Shown: positions 1 through 9,824, numbered from the stretch's first letter. The stretch is 37,138 nt of DNA from Rhodospirillaceae bacterium (GCA_013204045.1 JABMOQ010000116.1:1-37138); one strand, 5' to 3'. Numbers and translations are program-made. Notes: generated by a model not told the origin, from the sequence alone.

Positions 1-1
1 C

Positions 2-142
2 GAGATGGTGATGCCGGGCGATAACGTAACCATGGAAGTCGAGCTGATTGCGCCGATCGCCATGGACGAGGGCCTGCGCTTCGCCATTCGCGAAGGTGGC
101 CGTACCGTTGGTGCCGGCGTCGTCGCGTCGATTGTAGAGTAG
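2..142 (+). CDS. tuf: Elongation factor Tu, C-terminal fragment (5' end outside window)
   Basis: The reading frame entering the window encodes the last 46 residues of EF-Tu, the GTPase that brings aminoacyl-tRNA to the ribosome. Visible domain III motifs are [26 protein letters not shown] and RTVGAGVV, which form the beta-barrel end that closes the protein. It stops with TAG at 140-142. The gene sits 52 bp before rpsJ, the usual place for a tuf copy at the head of the S10 operon in alphaproteobacteria. The product is intact as far as it can be seen; only the window edge truncates it. Confidence 0.96.
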   Translation, partial: EMVMPGDNVTMEVELIAPIAMDEGLRFAIREGGRTVGAGVVASIVE

Positions 143-152
143 GTAGGAATCA

Positions 153-174
153 GGGCGCTCTTTCGGGGGCGCCC
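153..174 (+). other. Weak GC-rich hairpin between tuf and rpsJ
   Basis: GGGCGC (153-158) can pair with GCGCCC (169-174) around a 10-nt loop. No T-run follows, so it does not look like a full intrinsic terminator. It may be a processing or stability hairpin that lets tuf and rpsJ accumulate at different levels, or it may be chance in GC-rich DNA. Confidence 0.3.
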
Positions 175-194
175 CAATTATTAGGTCTGAAAAA

Positions 195-503
195 ATGGAA
201 CACCAGAATATCCGCATCCGTCTGAAAGCGTTTGATCACCGAGTGCTTGATCAATCTGCCAGCGAAATCATCAATACCGCAAAACGGACGGGTGCTGATG
301 TGCGTGGTCCGATTCCACTGCCGACACGTATTGAAAAGTTTACTGTTTTGCGTTCACCGTTCATTGACAAGAAGTCACGTGAACAGTTTGAAATTCGTAC
401 CCACAAGCGGGTTCTCGATATTGTTGATCCGACGATGCAGACGGTCGATGCGCTGATGAAGCTCGACCTGGCCGCTGGCGTTGACGTCGAAATCAAGCTG
501 TAA
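195..503 (+). CDS. rpsJ: 30S ribosomal protein S10
   Basis: This 102-residue protein matches the usual S10 length. Recognisable segments are [10 protein letters not shown] near the N-terminus, the loop [19 protein letters not shown] and the THKRVLDI strand. S10 sits in the 30S head and also, as NusE, binds NusB and NusG in antitermination. Start ATG at 195 has an AGGT-type ribosome site about 10 nt upstream. It is the first gene of the S10 operon, 28 bp before rplC. Confidence 0.98.
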   Translation: MEHQNIRIRLKAFDHRVLDQSASEIINTAKRTGADVRGPIPLPTRIEKFTVLRSPFIDKKSREQFEIRTHKRVLDIVDPTMQTVDALMKLDLAAGVDVEIKL

Positions 504-531
504 AGACCAGAGGATTTAGGGACTAAAGATT

Positions 532-1326
532 ATGCGTACCGGTCTGATCGCTCAAAAACTTGGAATGTCGCGCGTTTTCGCCGATGACGGACGTCATATT
601 GCCGTCACCGTGCTGAAGGTCGACAATTGCCAGGTCGTTGCCCAGCGCACCGAGGAAAAGGATGGCTACACCGCTGTTCAGCTTGGTGTCGGCACGGCCA
701 AGGTGAAAAACATGACGAAGGCCCAGCGTGGCCACTTTGCCAAGGCCAAGGTTGAGCCGAAGCGCCGCCTGGTAGAATTCCGGGTTACCCCGGATGCCCT
801 GATAGAAGTAGGCAAAGAGTTGTCGGCCGAACACTTCACCGATGGCCAGTTTGTCGATGTTAGCGGCACATCCATCGGTAAAGGATTTGCCGGCGCTATG
901 AAGCGTCATAACTTCTCCGGCTTGCGCGCCTCACACGGTGTTTCAATTTCCCATCGCTCGCATGGTTCCACCGGTCAATGTCAAGATCCGGGCAAGGTAT
1001 TCAAGGGCAAGAAAATGGCCGGTCATATGGGCAATGTAAGTGTCACCAGCCAGAACCTGGAGATTGTTTCCACCGATAGCGAGCGCGGCCTGATCCTGGT
1101 CAAGGGTTCGGTGCCTGGCTCCAAGGGTGGCTATGTGCTTGTTTCAGACGCCGTCAAGATGAAGCACGCCGACGACCTGCCGTTCCCGGCCGCTATTATG
1201 GGCGAAGCTGGCGACATCCCGGCCGAAGAAGCCGCTGCTACGGCTACTGAAGAGACACCGGCTGAAGAAACTGCGGCCCAGGAAGCTCCTGCCGTGGATG
1301 ATACAGACGCCGAGACGAAGGAATAA
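532..1326 (+). CDS. rplC: 50S ribosomal protein L3 with acidic C-terminal tail
   Basis: L3 is an early-assembly protein near the peptidyl transferase centre. The core begins [16 protein letters not shown], and the central loop contains [28 protein letters not shown] split over the usual sites, including the glutamine region that PrmB methylates in other bacteria. The protein has 264 residues against about 210 for typical L3. The excess is a tail from about residue 218 made almost entirely of Glu, Ala, Thr and Asp. The tail is open and in frame to the TAA at 1324-1326, so it is part of the gene. rplD follows after 6 nt. Confidence 0.98.
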   Translation: MRTGLIAQKLGMSRVFADDGRHIAVTVLKVDNCQVVAQRTEEKDGYTAVQLGVGTAKVKNMTKAQRGHFAKAKVEPKRRLVEFRVTPDALIEVGKELSAEHFTDGQFVDVSGTSIGKGFAGAMKRHNFSGLRASHGVSISHRSHGSTGQCQDPGKVFKGKKMAGHMGNVSVTSQNLEIVSTDSERGLILVKGSVPGSKGGYVLVSDAVKMKHADDLPFPAAIMGEAGDIPAEEAAATATEETPAEETAAQEAPAVDDTDAETKE

Positions 1327-1332
1327 TTAGTG

Positions 1333-1953
1333 ATGAAGTGCGACGTCATCAGCCTGGAAAATAAAAAGATCGGTTCAGTCGATCTTGACGAAGCCGTGTT
1401 CGGCGCGCCGGTTCGTGCCGACCTCATGGCGCGGACCGTTAATTGGCAGCTGGCCAAGAAGCGTTTTGGCAACCACAAAGTCAAGGGTCGCAGCGAAGTT
1501 GCGGCTACCAATGCAAAGCCCATGGCTCAGAAGGGTTCCGGTCGTGCCCGTCAGGGTACGAGTGTCGCACCGCAGATGCGTGGCGGCGGTGTTGTGTTTG
1601 GTCCGCACGTTCGCGACCATAGCCATTCCTTACAAAAGAAGGTCCGCAAGCTGGCCCTGAAGTCGGCCCTGTCGTCGAAGCAGGCCGAAGGCAAGCTGTT
1701 CGTCATTGATGCGGCAAAAATGAAACAGGCTAAAACGTCTGAACTTGTCAAGAACCTGAGCAAACTTGGTTGGGGTACGGCCCTGGTCATTGATGGCACC
1801 GAGATTGACGAGAACTTCGCCCTGGCGGCTCAGAACATCGTCGGCATCGATATATTGCCGACCCAGGGTGCCAATGTTTACGACATCTTGCGCCGCGACA
1901 CGCTGGTGCTGACCAAGGATGCGGTCGAAAAGCTAGTGGAGCGCTTGAAATGA
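1333..1953 (+). CDS. rplD: 50S ribosomal protein L4
   Basis: L4 lines the polypeptide exit tunnel and binds 23S rRNA. The sequence shows the N-terminal [12 protein letters not shown], the loop [20 protein letters not shown] with its basic GRARQGT segment, and the C-terminal Rossmann-like half. ATG at 1333 is preferred because MKCDV is a common alphaproteobacterial L4 start; a GTG one codon earlier (1330) would add a single Met. Length is 206 residues, normal for the family. Its stop overlaps the start of rplW by 4 nt (ATGA), suggesting translational coupling. Confidence 0.97.
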   Translation: MKCDVISLENKKIGSVDLDEAVFGAPVRADLMARTVNWQLAKKRFGNHKVKGRSEVAATNAKPMAQKGSGRARQGTSVAPQMRGGGVVFGPHVRDHSHSLQKKVRKLALKSALSSKQAEGKLFVIDAAKMKQAKTSELVKNLSKLGWGTALVIDGTEIDENFALAAQNIVGIDILPTQGANVYDILRRDTLVLTKDAVEKLVERLK

Positions 1954-2276
1954 GCTTGAGCAAATACAGTGGCAAGGTAACCCCGAGCAAGGAGCGTATT
2001 TACGAGCTGCTTCGTTCGCCTGTTATCACCGAAAAATCAACCCTGCTGTCTGAATTTAATCAGGTCAGCTTCCGTGTTCCGCTGGATGCCAGCAAGCCGG
2101 AAATCAAGGCGGCCGTCGAAGACCTGTTCAAGGTCAGCGTCACGGCAGTGAATACGCTGCGCCAGCAGGGCAAGGTCAAAGCTTTCCGTGGCAGCCTCGG
2201 CAAACGCATTGAAACTAAAAAAGCGATCGTAACCCTGGCCGAAGGCCAGTCTATTGATATCACGACAGGGATCTAG
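1950..2276 (+). CDS. rplW: 50S ribosomal protein L23
   Basis: L23 is at the exit of the peptide tunnel and docks trigger factor and SRP. The diagnostic motif [12 protein letters not shown] is present near residue 21, followed by the core F.V...A.K.EIK.AVE.LF.V.V..VNT and the basic KGKVKAFRG-like stretch. At 108 residues it carries a short N-terminal extension of about 15 residues compared with E. coli. Start ATG overlaps the rplD stop; rplB follows after 9 nt. Confidence 0.97.
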   Translation: MSLSKYSGKVTPSKERIYELLRSPVITEKSTLLSEFNQVSFRVPLDASKPEIKAAVEDLFKVSVTAVNTLRQQGKVKAFRGSLGKRIETKKAIVTLAEGQSIDITTGI

Positions 2277-2285
2277 GGTCAGATT

Positions 2286-3116
2286 ATGGCACTTAAACAA
2301 TTCAAACCCACTACTCCCGGACGTCGCGGTCTGGTTCTCGTAAATCGCGATGGACTGTGGAAGGGCAAGCCGGAAAAAGCGCTGACCGAAGGTCTTCGCA
2401 AGAAGGGTGGGCGTAACAACACCGGCCGTATCACGGCGCGCCGTCGCGGCGGTGGGCACAAGCGCCGTTACCGGATCATCGACTTCAAGCGTACCAAGTT
2501 TGACGTCATCGGCACGGTCGAGCGGCTGGAATACGATCCCAACCGCACAGCATTCATTGCCTTGATTACCTATGAGGATGGCGAAAAATCCTACATTCTG
2601 GCCCCCCAGCGCCTTGCGGTTGGCGACAAGGTCGTGGCCGGCAATCAGGCTGATATCAAGCCCGGCAACGCCATGCCTATGAAGAATATTCCGGTCGGCA
2701 CCATCATCCATAACGTCGAGATGAAGCCCGGTAAGGGCGGCCAGATTGCCCGCTCGGCTGGCACGTACGTGCAACTGGTTGGCAAGGATCAGGGGTATGC
2801 TCAGGTCCGGCTCAGCTCCGGCGAATTGCGCATGGTTGGCGGCGAATGCATGGCCACCGTGGGTGCGGTCTCGAACCCGGATCAGCAGAACATCAAACTT
2901 GGCAAGGCCGGTCGCAAGCGTTGGCTCGGCAAGCGCCCGTCGGTACGTGGCGTTGCCATGAACCCGATCGATCACCCGCATGGTGGCGGCGAAGGCCGTA
3001 CCTCTGGCGGTCGCCATCCGGTGACGCCGTGGGGTAAACCCACCAAGGGTAAACGTACTCGTAGCAACAAGAAGACGGACCGCATGATCATGCGCCGCCG
3101 TCACAGTAAGAAGTAG
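2286..3116 (+). CDS. rplB: 50S ribosomal protein L2
   Basis: L2 is a primary 23S rRNA binder required for subunit association and peptidyl transferase activity. Motifs seen include [35 protein letters not shown] and, near the C-terminus, [16 protein letters not shown], which contains the conserved functional histidine. Length 276 residues equals the family norm. It ends with the basic tail [10 protein letters not shown]. The gene lies between rplW (9 nt) and rpsS (10 nt). A long open frame on the opposite strand here is a by-product of codon bias. Confidence 0.98.
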   Translation: MALKQFKPTTPGRRGLVLVNRDGLWKGKPEKALTEGLRKKGGRNNTGRITARRRGGGHKRRYRIIDFKRTKFDVIGTVERLEYDPNRTAFIALITYEDGEKSYILAPQRLAVGDKVVAGNQADIKPGNAMPMKNIPVGTIIHNVEMKPGKGGQIARSAGTYVQLVGKDQGYAQVRLSSGELRMVGGECMATVGAVSNPDQQNIKLGKAGRKRWLGKRPSVRGVAMNPIDHPHGGGEGRTSGGRHPVTPWGKPTKGKRTRSNKKTDRMIMRRRHSKK

Positions 3117-3126
3117 GAGATAGGTT

Positions 3127-3405
3127 TTGGCTCGCTCCGTTTGGAAAGGTCCGTTTGTGGACGGCTATCTGCTTAAGAAGGCCGAGACATCGCGTGCAGG
3201 TGGCCGCAACGAGGTTATCAAGACCTGGTCGCGCAGATCCACAATCCTGCCGCAGTTTGTCGGTCTGACATTTGGCGTATACAACGGCCGCAAATTTATA
3301 CCCGTTCTGGTGACCGAAGACATGATCGGCCACAAGATGGGTGAGTTTTCACCGACCCGTACCTACATCGGGCACACGGCAGACAAAAAGGCGAAGAGGG
3401 TCTAA
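3127..3405 (+). CDS. rpsS: 30S ribosomal protein S19 (TTG start)
   Basis: S19 forms a complex with S13 in the 30S head near the A site. The product of 92 residues begins [20 protein letters not shown] and contains [15 protein letters not shown] and [13 protein letters not shown], both diagnostic. The only start that gives the conserved N-terminus is TTG at 3127, with AGGAGATAGG just upstream as ribosome site. It is followed after 2 nt by rplV. Confidence 0.97.
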   Translation: MARSVWKGPFVDGYLLKKAETSRAGGRNEVIKTWSRRSTILPQFVGLTFGVYNGRKFIPVLVTEDMIGHKMGEFSPTRTYIGHTADKKAKRV

Positions 3406-3407
3406 TT

Positions 3408-3788
3408 ATGGGTAAAAGCTCCACCCCACGCCCCTATGCTGATAACGAGGCAATGGCATATTCCAAGCAGATGCGGGTCAGCCCGCAGAAGCTTAATCTG
3501 GTGGCCACCTCTATTCGTGGTAAAAACTGCCAGGCCGCTTTGGCCGAGTTGCAGTTTTCAAAGCGACGCATTGCCGGTGACGTCAAGAAGGTTCTGGAAT
3601 CGGCGATTGCCAATGCCGAAAACAACCATGACCTTGATGTTGATCGCCTTTTTGTTGCCGAAGCGACGGTTGGCAAGACCATGGTAATGAAACGCTGGCG
3701 TGCCCGTGCCCGTGGCCGTGTTGGTCGTATAATCAAGCCGTTCAGTAATCTGCGCGTCATCGTACGCGAACGCGAGGAGACCGCATAA
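3408..3788 (+). CDS. rplV: 50S ribosomal protein L22
   Basis: L22 extends a beta-hairpin into the peptide exit tunnel. Typical segments are [12 protein letters not shown] near residue 23, a central helix ending in NAENNHDLD, and the hairpin [19 protein letters not shown], whose tip contacts macrolides and arrest peptides. The protein has 126 residues, slightly longer than E. coli L22 (110) because of an N-terminal extension of about 14 residues. It is 1 nt from rpsC. Confidence 0.97.
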   Translation: MGKSSTPRPYADNEAMAYSKQMRVSPQKLNLVATSIRGKNCQAALAELQFSKRRIAGDVKKVLESAIANAENNHDLDVDRLFVAEATVGKTMVMKRWRARARGRVGRIIKPFSNLRVIVREREETA

Positions 3789-3789
3789 A

Positions 3790-4467
3790 ATGGGTCAAAA
3801 AGTAAATCCAATCGGCCTTCGGCTGGGAATCATCCGTACATGGGACTCCCGTTGGTATGCCGAAAGTAATTATGGCGACTTGTTGCACGAGGATTTGAAA
3901 ATTCGCGAATTCCTGTTCAAGCGTCTGGCGCAGGCTGGCGTTTCCAAGGTCATCATTGAACGTCCGGCCAAAAAAGCCCGGATCACGATTCATACGGCAC
4001 GTCCTGGCGTTATTATCGGCAAAAAAGGCGCAGACATCGAAATGCTGCGCCGCGATATCTCGAAATTTACCGGCTCGGAAGTGCATGTGAATATCGTCGA
4101 AATCCGCAAGCCGGAAGTTGATGCCAAGCTGGTAGCTGAAAATGTTGCCCAGCAGATGGAGCGCCGTGTTTCTGTGCGCCGCGCCATGAAACGGGTTGTT
4201 CAGTCGGCCATGCGCATGGGCGCAGAAGGCATCCGCATTAGTTGTGGCGGCCGCCTTGGTGGTGCAGAAATTGCGCGCACCCTCTGGTATCATGAAGGCC
4301 GCGTACCCTTGCATACATTGCGTGCCAATGTTGATTACGGCACCGCGACGGGACGTACCACCTATGGCGCCTGTGGCGTCAAAGTGTGGATCTACAAAGG
4401 CGAAATTTTGGCTCATGACCCGATGGCTGTTGAGAAGCACGCCATCGATCAGCAGCCGGCTCGATAA
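3790..4467 (+). CDS. rpsC: 30S ribosomal protein S3
   Basis: S3 forms part of the mRNA entry tunnel and its helicase. The start [14 protein letters not shown] is typical. A KH domain is seen with the [13 protein letters not shown] loop around residues 75-87, and the C-terminal half contains [23 protein letters not shown]. Length is 225 residues against 233 in E. coli. Spacing is 1 nt from rplV and 33 nt to rplP. Confidence 0.98.
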   Translation: MGQKVNPIGLRLGIIRTWDSRWYAESNYGDLLHEDLKIREFLFKRLAQAGVSKVIIERPAKKARITIHTARPGVIIGKKGADIEMLRRDISKFTGSEVHVNIVEIRKPEVDAKLVAENVAQQMERRVSVRRAMKRVVQSAMRMGAEGIRISCGGRLGGAEIARTLWYHEGRVPLHTLRANVDYGTATGRTTYGACGVKVWIYKGEILAHDPMAVEKHAIDQQPAR

Positions 4468-4500
4468 GTATATATTAGGATTTAGGGAAAGCCTGGAACG

Positions 4501-4920
4501 ATGCTCAGCCCCAAACGTACAAAATACCGTAAGGCCCACAAAGGCCGTATCCATGGCAATGCCAAGGGTGGAACGCTACTCAACTTCGGCGCCTATGGCC
4601 TGAAAGCGATGTCGCCTGACCGGGTTACTGCCCGTCAGATCGAAGCCGCCCGCCGAGCCATGACTCGCCATATGAAACGTGCCGGCCGGGTCTGGATCCG
4701 CATTTTTCCGGATGTTCCTGTCTCCCAGAAACCTGCCGAAGTGCGTCAGGGTAAGGGCAAGGGATCGCCGGAATACTGGGCCTGCCGTGTCAAGCCTGGC
4801 CGGATCATGTTCGAAGTCGACGGCGTGCCAATGCATGTCGCCAAGCGTGCCTTCGAACTGGCCGCAGCCAAATTGCCGATTCAGACGCGCTTTGTGACGC
4901 GTCTGGGCGAAGGAGAGTAG
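4501..4920 (+). CDS. rplP: 50S ribosomal protein L16
   Basis: L16 helps organise the A site and is a late-assembly protein. The N-terminus [16 protein letters not shown] and the segments [22 protein letters not shown] and [20 protein letters not shown] are diagnostic. It has 139 residues, the normal length. The ATG at 4501 has a GGGAAAG-like site upstream. The C-terminus lies 4 nt before rpmC, consistent with one transcript. Confidence 0.97.
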   Translation: MLSPKRTKYRKAHKGRIHGNAKGGTLLNFGAYGLKAMSPDRVTARQIEAARRAMTRHMKRAGRVWIRIFPDVPVSQKPAEVRQGKGKGSPEYWACRVKPGRIMFEVDGVPMHVAKRAFELAAAKLPIQTRFVTRLGEGE

Positions 4921-4924
4921 GGCC

Positions 4925-5140
4925 ATGAGTGAAGCCATGAAAGCCGGGGATCTGCGTGGGAAAAGTGTTGATGAGTTGAAAGACCAGCTGATCAGCTTAC
5001 GCAAGGAATCCTTTAATTTGCGTTTCCAGGCAGCCAGCGGCCAGCTTGAGAACACAGCGCGTTGCCGCAAAGTCACCCGGGGCATCGCGCGTATCAAAAC
5101 CATCCTTGGCGAACGTGTTTCGTCCAAGGCTGCGTCTTAA
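4925..5140 (+). CDS. rpmC: 50S ribosomal protein L29
   Basis: L29 is a small two-helix protein next to L23 at the tunnel exit. The 71-residue product has the pattern [26 protein letters not shown] followed by [10 protein letters not shown], as in the family. The first methionine at 4925 follows the GGAGAG of the rplP 3' end, which serves as ribosome site. rpsQ starts 18 nt after its stop. Confidence 0.95.
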   Translation: MSEAMKAGDLRGKSVDELKDQLISLRKESFNLRFQAASGQLENTARCRKVTRGIARIKTILGERVSSKAAS

Positions 5141-5158
5141 AGAGTGAGGTAACGGAAG

Positions 5159-5395
5159 ATGCCGAGGCGAGTAATGCAAGGGGTCGTAGTTAGCGACAAA
5201 ATGGACAAGACCGTAACGGTCAAGGTCGAGCGTCGTTTTATGCACCCGCTCTATAAAAAGTTTATCCGTCGCTCGAAGAAGTATGCGGCACATGATGAAA
5301 CCAATGCGATCAAGATAGGCGATCTGGTCAAGATTCGTGAATGCAAGCCGATCTCGAAGCGTAAAACGTGGGAAATCGTCACCGATGATGCGTAA
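5159..5395 (+). CDS. rpsQ: 30S ribosomal protein S17
   Basis: S17 is an OB-fold protein that binds 16S rRNA early in assembly. Characteristic segments are [37 protein letters not shown] and the C-terminal [13 protein letters not shown]. Length 78 residues is normal. GAGGT and GGAAG occur just upstream of the ATG. A 39-nt gap, including a GGAAGAGG ribosome site, leads to rplN. Confidence 0.96.
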   Translation: MPRRVMQGVVVSDKMDKTVTVKVERRFMHPLYKKFIRRSKKYAAHDETNAIKIGDLVKIRECKPISKRKTWEIVTDDA

Positions 5396-5434
5396 AGCAT
5401 GCATCACTAAGGTGAACGGAAGAGGAAAAGACAA

Positions 5435-5803
5435 ATGATCCAAGTAGAAACTAACTTGGAAGTGGCCGACAACTCCGGCGCTCGCCGGGTCCAGTGCATC
5501 AAGGTGCTGGGTGGGTCAAAACGCAGATATGCCTCGGTTGGTGACGTTATCGTCGTCTCCATCAAGGAAGCGATTCCCCGTGGCCGCGTCAAGAAGGGCG
5601 ATGTTGTGCAGGCTGTCGTCGTGCGCACATCAAAGGATATCCAACGTTCTGATGGAACGGCTATTCGCTTCGACAAGAATGCCGCCGTGCTGATTAACAA
5701 GCAGGGCGAACCCATCGGCACCCGTATATTCGGACCGGTAACCCGCGAACTTCGTGCCAAGAAATACATGAAGATTATTTCGCTGGCTCCCGAAGTGCTG
5801 TGA
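5435..5803 (+). CDS. rplN: 50S ribosomal protein L14
   Basis: L14 lies at the subunit interface and is the binding site of the silencing factor RsfS. The 122-residue product contains [20 protein letters not shown] near the N-terminus and [25 protein letters not shown] at the end, given here as family landmarks. Length is the same as E. coli L14 within one residue. It opens the classical spc part of the operon and is followed after 14 nt by rplX. Confidence 0.97.
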   Translation: MIQVETNLEVADNSGARRVQCIKVLGGSKRRYASVGDVIVVSIKEAIPRGRVKKGDVVQAVVVRTSKDIQRSDGTAIRFDKNAAVLINKQGEPIGTRIFGPVTRELRAKKYMKIISLAPEVL

Positions 5804-5817
5804 TTAGGTGATTTGAG

Positions 5818-6141
5818 ATGGCTTTGAAATTAAAAATTAAGAAAGGCGACAAGGTTGTCGTCAGGACCGGTAAGGACAAGGGTAAGTCCGGCGAGGTTTT
5901 GCACATGCTGCCAAAGGATAATCGGGCAATTGTGCAGGGTGTCAACATGATCAAGCGTCACACGCGCCCGACACAGGCAAATGCAGGCGGTATTGTTGAA
6001 AAAGAAGCCTCAATCGATATTTCCAACTTAGGAATTGTCGATCCCAAGGATGATAAGCCGACTCGGATCGGCATCAAGACTTTAAAAGACGGTCGCAGGG
6101 TTCGCTATGCAAAGCGCTCCGGCGAAGTCGTAGACAAATAA
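5818..6141 (+). CDS. rplX: 50S ribosomal protein L24
   Basis: L24 initiates 50S assembly. A KOW motif is visible at about residues 8-35 ([30 protein letters not shown]). The product has 107 residues, the usual size, and ends in basic residues. The ATG at 5818 overlaps no neighbour; spacing is 14 nt from rplN and 15 nt to rplE, as expected for one mRNA. Confidence 0.96.
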   Translation: MALKLKIKKGDKVVVRTGKDKGKSGEVLHMLPKDNRAIVQGVNMIKRHTRPTQANAGGIVEKEASIDISNLGIVDPKDDKPTRIGIKTLKDGRRVRYAKRSGEVVDK

Positions 6142-6156
6142 TCAGGCGTACGGAAA

Positions 6157-6717
6157 ATGGCACGTTTACAAGAGCACTATAATGAAATAGTTCGTCCAGC
6201 TTTGGTTGAACAGTTCGGCTATGAAAGCGCGATGCAGGTTCCTAAGCTTGACAAGATCGTTGTCAACATGGGCGTCGGCGAAGCTTCGCAGGACAAAAAG
6301 TTGATCAAAGGCGCTGTCGAAGATATGGCTAAAATCACCGGCCAGAAACCGGTTGTCACTGTAGCCAAGAAATCGATTGCCACCTTTAAGCTGCGCGACG
6401 GCATGACTGTTGGCTGCAAGGTAACCCTGCGCCGCCATCAAATGTATGAATTTCTTGATCGCCTGGTTACCGTCGCGTTGCCGCGCGTTCGCGACTTCCG
6501 CGGGTTGTCGGCAAAAAGCTTTGATGGCAACGGTAACTACGCGCTGGGTATCAAGGAACAGATTATTTTCCCCGAGATTGATTACGACAAGGTCGACCGC
6601 ATCCGCGGCATGGACATCGTGATCTGCACCACAGCCAAGAACGACGAAGAGGCAAAGGCCCTGTTGAAGGGTTTTGATCTTCCGTTCAAGGGTGAGCAGC
6701 CAAAGGAAGGCAAGTAG
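6157..6717 (+). CDS. rplE: 50S ribosomal protein L5
   Basis: L5 binds 5S rRNA and contacts P-site tRNA. Motifs include [49 protein letters not shown] and [15 protein letters not shown]. Length is 186 residues, typically 179-187. One nucleotide separates its TAG stop from the rpsN start, so the two are probably coupled. Expression should follow the rest of the spc genes. Confidence 0.98.
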   Translation: MARLQEHYNEIVRPALVEQFGYESAMQVPKLDKIVVNMGVGEASQDKKLIKGAVEDMAKITGQKPVVTVAKKSIATFKLRDGMTVGCKVTLRRHQMYEFLDRLVTVALPRVRDFRGLSAKSFDGNGNYALGIKEQIIFPEIDYDKVDRIRGMDIVICTTAKNDEEAKALLKGFDLPFKGEQPKEGK

Positions 6718-6718
6718 A

Positions 6719-7024
6719 ATGGCAAAGAAAAGCGCTGTTGAAAGAAATTTAAAGCGGGAACGGTTGGCTAAAAAGTTTGCAGCCAAGCGGGCCACGCTGA
6801 AGGCTATGGCAAAGGATCCTTTGCTATCGCTTGAAGAGCACTTCGAGGCACGCCTTAAGCTTGCCGAGTTGCCGCGTAATTCTTCGCCGGTCAGACAACG
6901 TCTGCGCTGCGCCCTTTCCGGTCGTCCGCGTGGTAATTACCGTAAATTTAAACTGTCACGCATCGCGTTGCGTGATTTGGCCTCCGCCGGGCAAATTCCC
7001 GGCATGGTCAAGTCGAGTTGGTAG
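6719..7024 (+). CDS. rpsN: 30S ribosomal protein S14 (zinc-independent long form)
   Basis: The ATG at 6719 gives [10 protein letters not shown], the standard N-terminus; an in-frame upstream start lies inside rplE and is not used here. The 101-residue length and the presence of only one cysteine, in [12 protein letters not shown], identify the C-minus form rather than the short zinc-ribbon form. The C-terminus ends in MVKSSW, also typical. S14 sits in the 30S head with S3 and S10. rpsH follows after 14 nt with GGAGAAGG upstream. Confidence 0.97.
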   Translation: MAKKSAVERNLKRERLAKKFAAKRATLKAMAKDPLLSLEEHFEARLKLAELPRNSSPVRQRLRCALSGRPRGNYRKFKLSRIALRDLASAGQIPGMVKSSW

Positions 7025-7038
7025 GAGAAGGTTAGAAC

Positions 7039-7437
7039 ATGTCTATGACCGATCCCTTGGGCGATATGCTAACCCGTATCCGCAATGGTCAACGTGCTCA
7101 TAAAAGTACGGTTGTCGCACCTGCGTCTAAGCTGCGTTCAAACGTGCTGGAAGTTTTGAAGCGTGAAGGCTTTATTCGTGGGTACTCACAAGCTGAAATA
7201 CGCCCCGGCATCAATGAAATCACCATTGAGCTCAAATATCACGAGGGTGACCCCGTGATTCGCGAGATCAACAGGGTTTCAACCCCAGGCCGCCGTGTTT
7301 ATTCAAACATCAAGGATTTAAACCGGGTCTATAACGGGTTGGGTATTTCAATTTTATCGACGCCACGCGGCGTCATGTCTGATGCAGAAGCACGAGACGC
7401 CAATGTCGGCGGCGAAGTGCTCTGCCAGATATTCTAG
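7039..7437 (+). CDS. rpsH: 30S ribosomal protein S8
   Basis: S8 binds the central domain of 16S rRNA. In E. coli it also represses the spc operon; whether that applies here was not tested. The product begins [18 protein letters not shown] and ends with the conserved [20 protein letters not shown] region. Length 132 residues is normal. It is spaced 24 nt from rplF. Confidence 0.97.
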   Translation: MSMTDPLGDMLTRIRNGQRAHKSTVVAPASKLRSNVLEVLKREGFIRGYSQAEIRPGINEITIELKYHEGDPVIREINRVSTPGRRVYSNIKDLNRVYNGLGISILSTPRGVMSDAEARDANVGGEVLCQIF

Positions 7438-7461
7438 GATTTAAGGTTAGGAAGCGCATCC

Positions 7462-7995
7462 ATGTCGCGTATAGGCAAAAATCCCGTAGAGGTTCCGGAA
7501 GGCGTTGAAGTCGCCGTCGCCGGTAGGCTGGTCACCGCCAAAGGTAAGCTTGGCGAACTGTCGGCAACTTTGACGGACGACGTCGATCTCATTCGGGACG
7601 GCAACCTGATCATGGTGAAACCGCGTGGCAACTCAATGCGTGCCCGTAAAATGTGGGGAACCGCGCGTAGCGTCGTCAACAACCTTGTTGTTGGTGTCTC
7701 CGATGGCTTCAAGCGTAATCTGGAAGTCAACGGTGTTGGTTACCGGGCCCAGGTGCAAGGATCGAATCTGATTATGCAGCTTGGTTTCAGCCACGAAGTT
7801 AAACATGCGATTCCGGAAGGCGTGAAAATCACGTGTTCGGACCAGAACCACATCACCGTTGAAGGGGCAGACAAGCAGAAAGTCGGCCAGACGGCGGCGG
7901 AAATTCGTGCCTATCGGCCGCCGGAGCCCTACAAGGGTAAGGGCGTCAAATATGACGACGAACACATCCAGCGCAAGGAAGGTAAGAAGAAGTAA
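7462..7995 (+). CDS. rplF: 50S ribosomal protein L6
   Basis: L6 has two RNA-binding repeats near the sarcin-ricin loop. The start MSRIGKNPVEVPEGV and the C-terminal EIRAYRPPEPYKGKGVKY are diagnostic. It contains 177 residues, as in E. coli. ATG at 7462 is preceded by AAGGTTAGGAAG. Only 3 nt separate it from rplR, whose start GCCATG follows the stop directly. Confidence 0.98.
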   Translation: MSRIGKNPVEVPEGVEVAVAGRLVTAKGKLGELSATLTDDVDLIRDGNLIMVKPRGNSMRARKMWGTARSVVNNLVVGVSDGFKRNLEVNGVGYRAQVQGSNLIMQLGFSHEVKHAIPEGVKITCSDQNHITVEGADKQKVGQTAAEIRAYRPPEPYKGKGVKYDDEHIQRKEGKKK

Positions 7996-7998
7996 GCC

Positions 7999-8361
7999 AT
8001 GGCAAATTCAAAAAAACTTTTTGAAAGCCGCAAGGGCCGCGTTCGCAGCCACCTTAAGCGTGCTGTTAAGGCCCGCCCGCGGTTGTCAGTTTTTCGTTCG
8101 GGAAAGCACATCTATGCCCAGGTTATTGATGATGTTAAGGGCGTAACCGTAGCTGCTGCGTCTACCGCGGAAAAGGACCTGCGCAGCAAGGCCAAAACAG
8201 GCGCCGACATATTAGCGGCAGGTGTGGTTGGCAAGCTTGTCGCCGAACGCGCTATCAAGGCCGGCATCAAGGACGTGGTCTTTGACCGTGGCGGATATAA
8301 ATATCATGGCAGGGTCAAGGCCCTGGCCGAGGCAGCCCGCGAAGTCGGCCTGTCATTCTAG
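7999..8361 (+). CDS. rplR: 50S ribosomal protein L18
   Basis: L18 binds 5S rRNA and helps place it in the central protuberance. The motif [20 protein letters not shown] and the C-terminal segment [26 protein letters not shown] identify the family. Length is 120 residues, standard. The ribosome site GGTAAGAAG lies inside the rplF 3' end. rpsE follows after 11 nt with GGAG upstream. Confidence 0.97.
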   Translation: MANSKKLFESRKGRVRSHLKRAVKARPRLSVFRSGKHIYAQVIDDVKGVTVAAASTAEKDLRSKAKTGADILAAGVVGKLVAERAIKAGIKDVVFDRGGYKYHGRVKALAEAAREVGLSF

Positions 8362-8372
8362 GAGCGTAATTA

Positions 8373-9002
8373 ATGGCACAAGTACCTAATGAAAATACCC
8401 CTGCCAAGGGCCCCGCTAAGGAAAGAGGCGATCGCCGCCCCGGTGGCCGTGGACGTGGACGTGATGAAAAGCGCGCGTCCGAAGACGACCTGATCGACAA
8501 GCTGGTTCATATCAACCGCGTCGCCAAGGTGGTCAAGGGTGGTCGTCGTTTCTCGTTTGCAGCTCTGGTCGTTGCCGGTGACGGTTCGGGCCGGGTCGGA
8601 TTTGGCACCGGTAAGGCACGTGAAGTACCGGAAGCAATCCGCAAGGCGACCGAGCAGGCCAAACGTGAAATGATTCACGTGCCCATGCGTGACGGCCGCA
8701 CCCTGCATCATGATGTCGAAGGCCGTTTCGGTGCGGGCCATGTTGTTCTTCGCAGTGCACCTGCCGGTACGGGAATCATTGCCGGTGGCCCCATGCGTGC
8801 GATCTTTGAAGCCATGGGTGTGCATGATGTCGTGACCAAGTCGATTGGCACCTCTAACCCGCACAACATGATTAAAGCTACCTTCAATGCGCTTTCCAAC
8901 AGCACGTCACCGCGCAGTGTCGCGGCCAGGCGCGGCAAGAAGGTTAGCGAAATCGTTTCACGTCGTGGTGGCCCGTCCACTCCGGCAGCGGCGAAGGAGT
9001 AG
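8373..9002 (+). CDS. rpsE: 30S ribosomal protein S5 with extended N-terminus
   Basis: S5 shapes the mRNA entry and decoding accuracy. The family core starts at about residue 40 ([21 protein letters not shown]) and includes VVGDG-like [15 protein letters not shown] and the C-terminal [10 protein letters not shown]. At 209 residues it is longer than E. coli S5 (167). The extra part is mainly an N-terminal Pro/Gly/Arg-rich stretch of about 30 residues, a feature often seen in alphaproteobacteria. Spacing to rpmD is 4 nt. Confidence 0.97.
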   Translation: MAQVPNENTPAKGPAKERGDRRPGGRGRGRDEKRASEDDLIDKLVHINRVAKVVKGGRRFSFAALVVAGDGSGRVGFGTGKAREVPEAIRKATEQAKREMIHVPMRDGRTLHHDVEGRFGAGHVVLRSAPAGTGIIAGGPMRAIFEAMGVHDVVTKSIGTSNPHNMIKATFNALSNSTSPRSVAARRGKKVSEIVSRRGGPSTPAAAKE

Positions 9003-9006
9003 CCCC

Positions 9007-9204
9007 ATGGCTGAAATGAAAAAAGGCACCGTCTCGGTGACCCAGACCGGTAGCCCGATTGGCCGCCAAAATTACCAGCGCGAGTGCCTTAAGGGACTTG
9101 GGCTGAATAAAATGCATAAAACCCGTGTACTGGAAGACACACCTTCCGTCAGGGGCATGATCGAAAAGGTCAAGCACCTGGTAAGTGTCGAAGCGACTGA
9201 TTAA
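9007..9204 (+). CDS. rpmD: 50S ribosomal protein L30
   Basis: Starting from ATG 9007, the 65-residue product has the L30 pattern [25 protein letters not shown] followed by [19 protein letters not shown]. An in-frame start further upstream lies inside rpsE and is rejected because it adds a non-L30 extension. The ribosome site GGAG is in the last codons of rpsE. L30 is a small protein of the large subunit, dispensable in some lineages but retained here. rplO starts after 20 nt. Confidence 0.96.
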   Translation: MAEMKKGTVSVTQTGSPIGRQNYQRECLKGLGLNKMHKTRVLEDTPSVRGMIEKVKHLVSVEATD

Positions 9205-9224
9205 GGCCTGAAGGATACAAGAAG

Positions 9225-9824
9225 ATGAGACTCAATGAGCTTCGTGATAATGCGGGCGCCCACAAACTGCGTAAGCGGGTTGGTCGCGGTATAGGTTCCG
9301 GCACTGGCAAGACTGCAGGTCGGGGACATAAGGGCCAGAAGTCGCGTAGTGGCGTTTCGCTGCTTGGTTTCGAGGGTGGCCAAATGCCGCTCTATCGCCG
9401 GCTACCGAAACGCGGTTTTAAGAACATGTTCTCCAAGGAATTTTCCGTGGTTAACCTGGGCCGTATTCAGGAAGCGGTTGATGCCAAAAAACTGGATCCC
9501 AAGAAAACCATTGATGGGGCGACACTTCTGGCTGCCGGCATCGTTGGTCGATCCAAGAACGGCGTCAAGCTTCTGGCCAAGGGTGAAATCAAGACCAAGG
9601 TCGACCTTGAAGTTGCACGTGCTTCGATGGCAGCCATAGCAGCAATAGAAAAGGCCGGTGGCAAAGTCGCCATCACTCTGCCAGCGTTGAACGAAGAACA
9701 ACTCGAGGCGCGCCGCGCCAAAAGGACGAGAAGGGCCGAAAAGGATAAAAAGGTCAGTGTGGCTCCGGCTGAAAAAGCCAAGAAAGAGCCTAAAGCAGAA
9801 CCCAAAGAAGAATCAGGCGAATAG
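9225..9824 (+). CDS. rplO: 50S ribosomal protein L15 with charged C-terminal tail
   Basis: L15 is a late-assembly protein of the large subunit. The N-terminus [26 protein letters not shown] and the glycine-rich [13 protein letters not shown] are diagnostic. The protein is 199 residues long versus about 145-160 usually. The excess lies after about residue 160, a Lys/Glu/Ala/Arg-rich tail (for example [16 protein letters not shown]). The tail is in frame and ends with TAG just before secY (15 nt). Confidence 0.97.
   Translation: MRLNELRDNAGAHKLRKRVGRGIGSGTGKTAGRGHKGQKSRSGVSLLGFEGGQMPLYRRLPKRGFKNMFSKEFSVVNLGRIQEAVDAKKLDPKKTIDGATLLAAGIVGRSKNGVKLLAKGEIKTKVDLEVARASMAAIAAIEKAGGKVAITLPALNEEQLEARRAKRTRRAEKDKKVSVAPAEKAKKEPKAEPKEESGE

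Noticed and set aside
2037-3104. 355-codon open frame on the minus strand opposite rplW-rplB
   Set aside because: It is fully antisense to highly conserved ribosomal genes and has no recognisable protein content; codon bias explains it.
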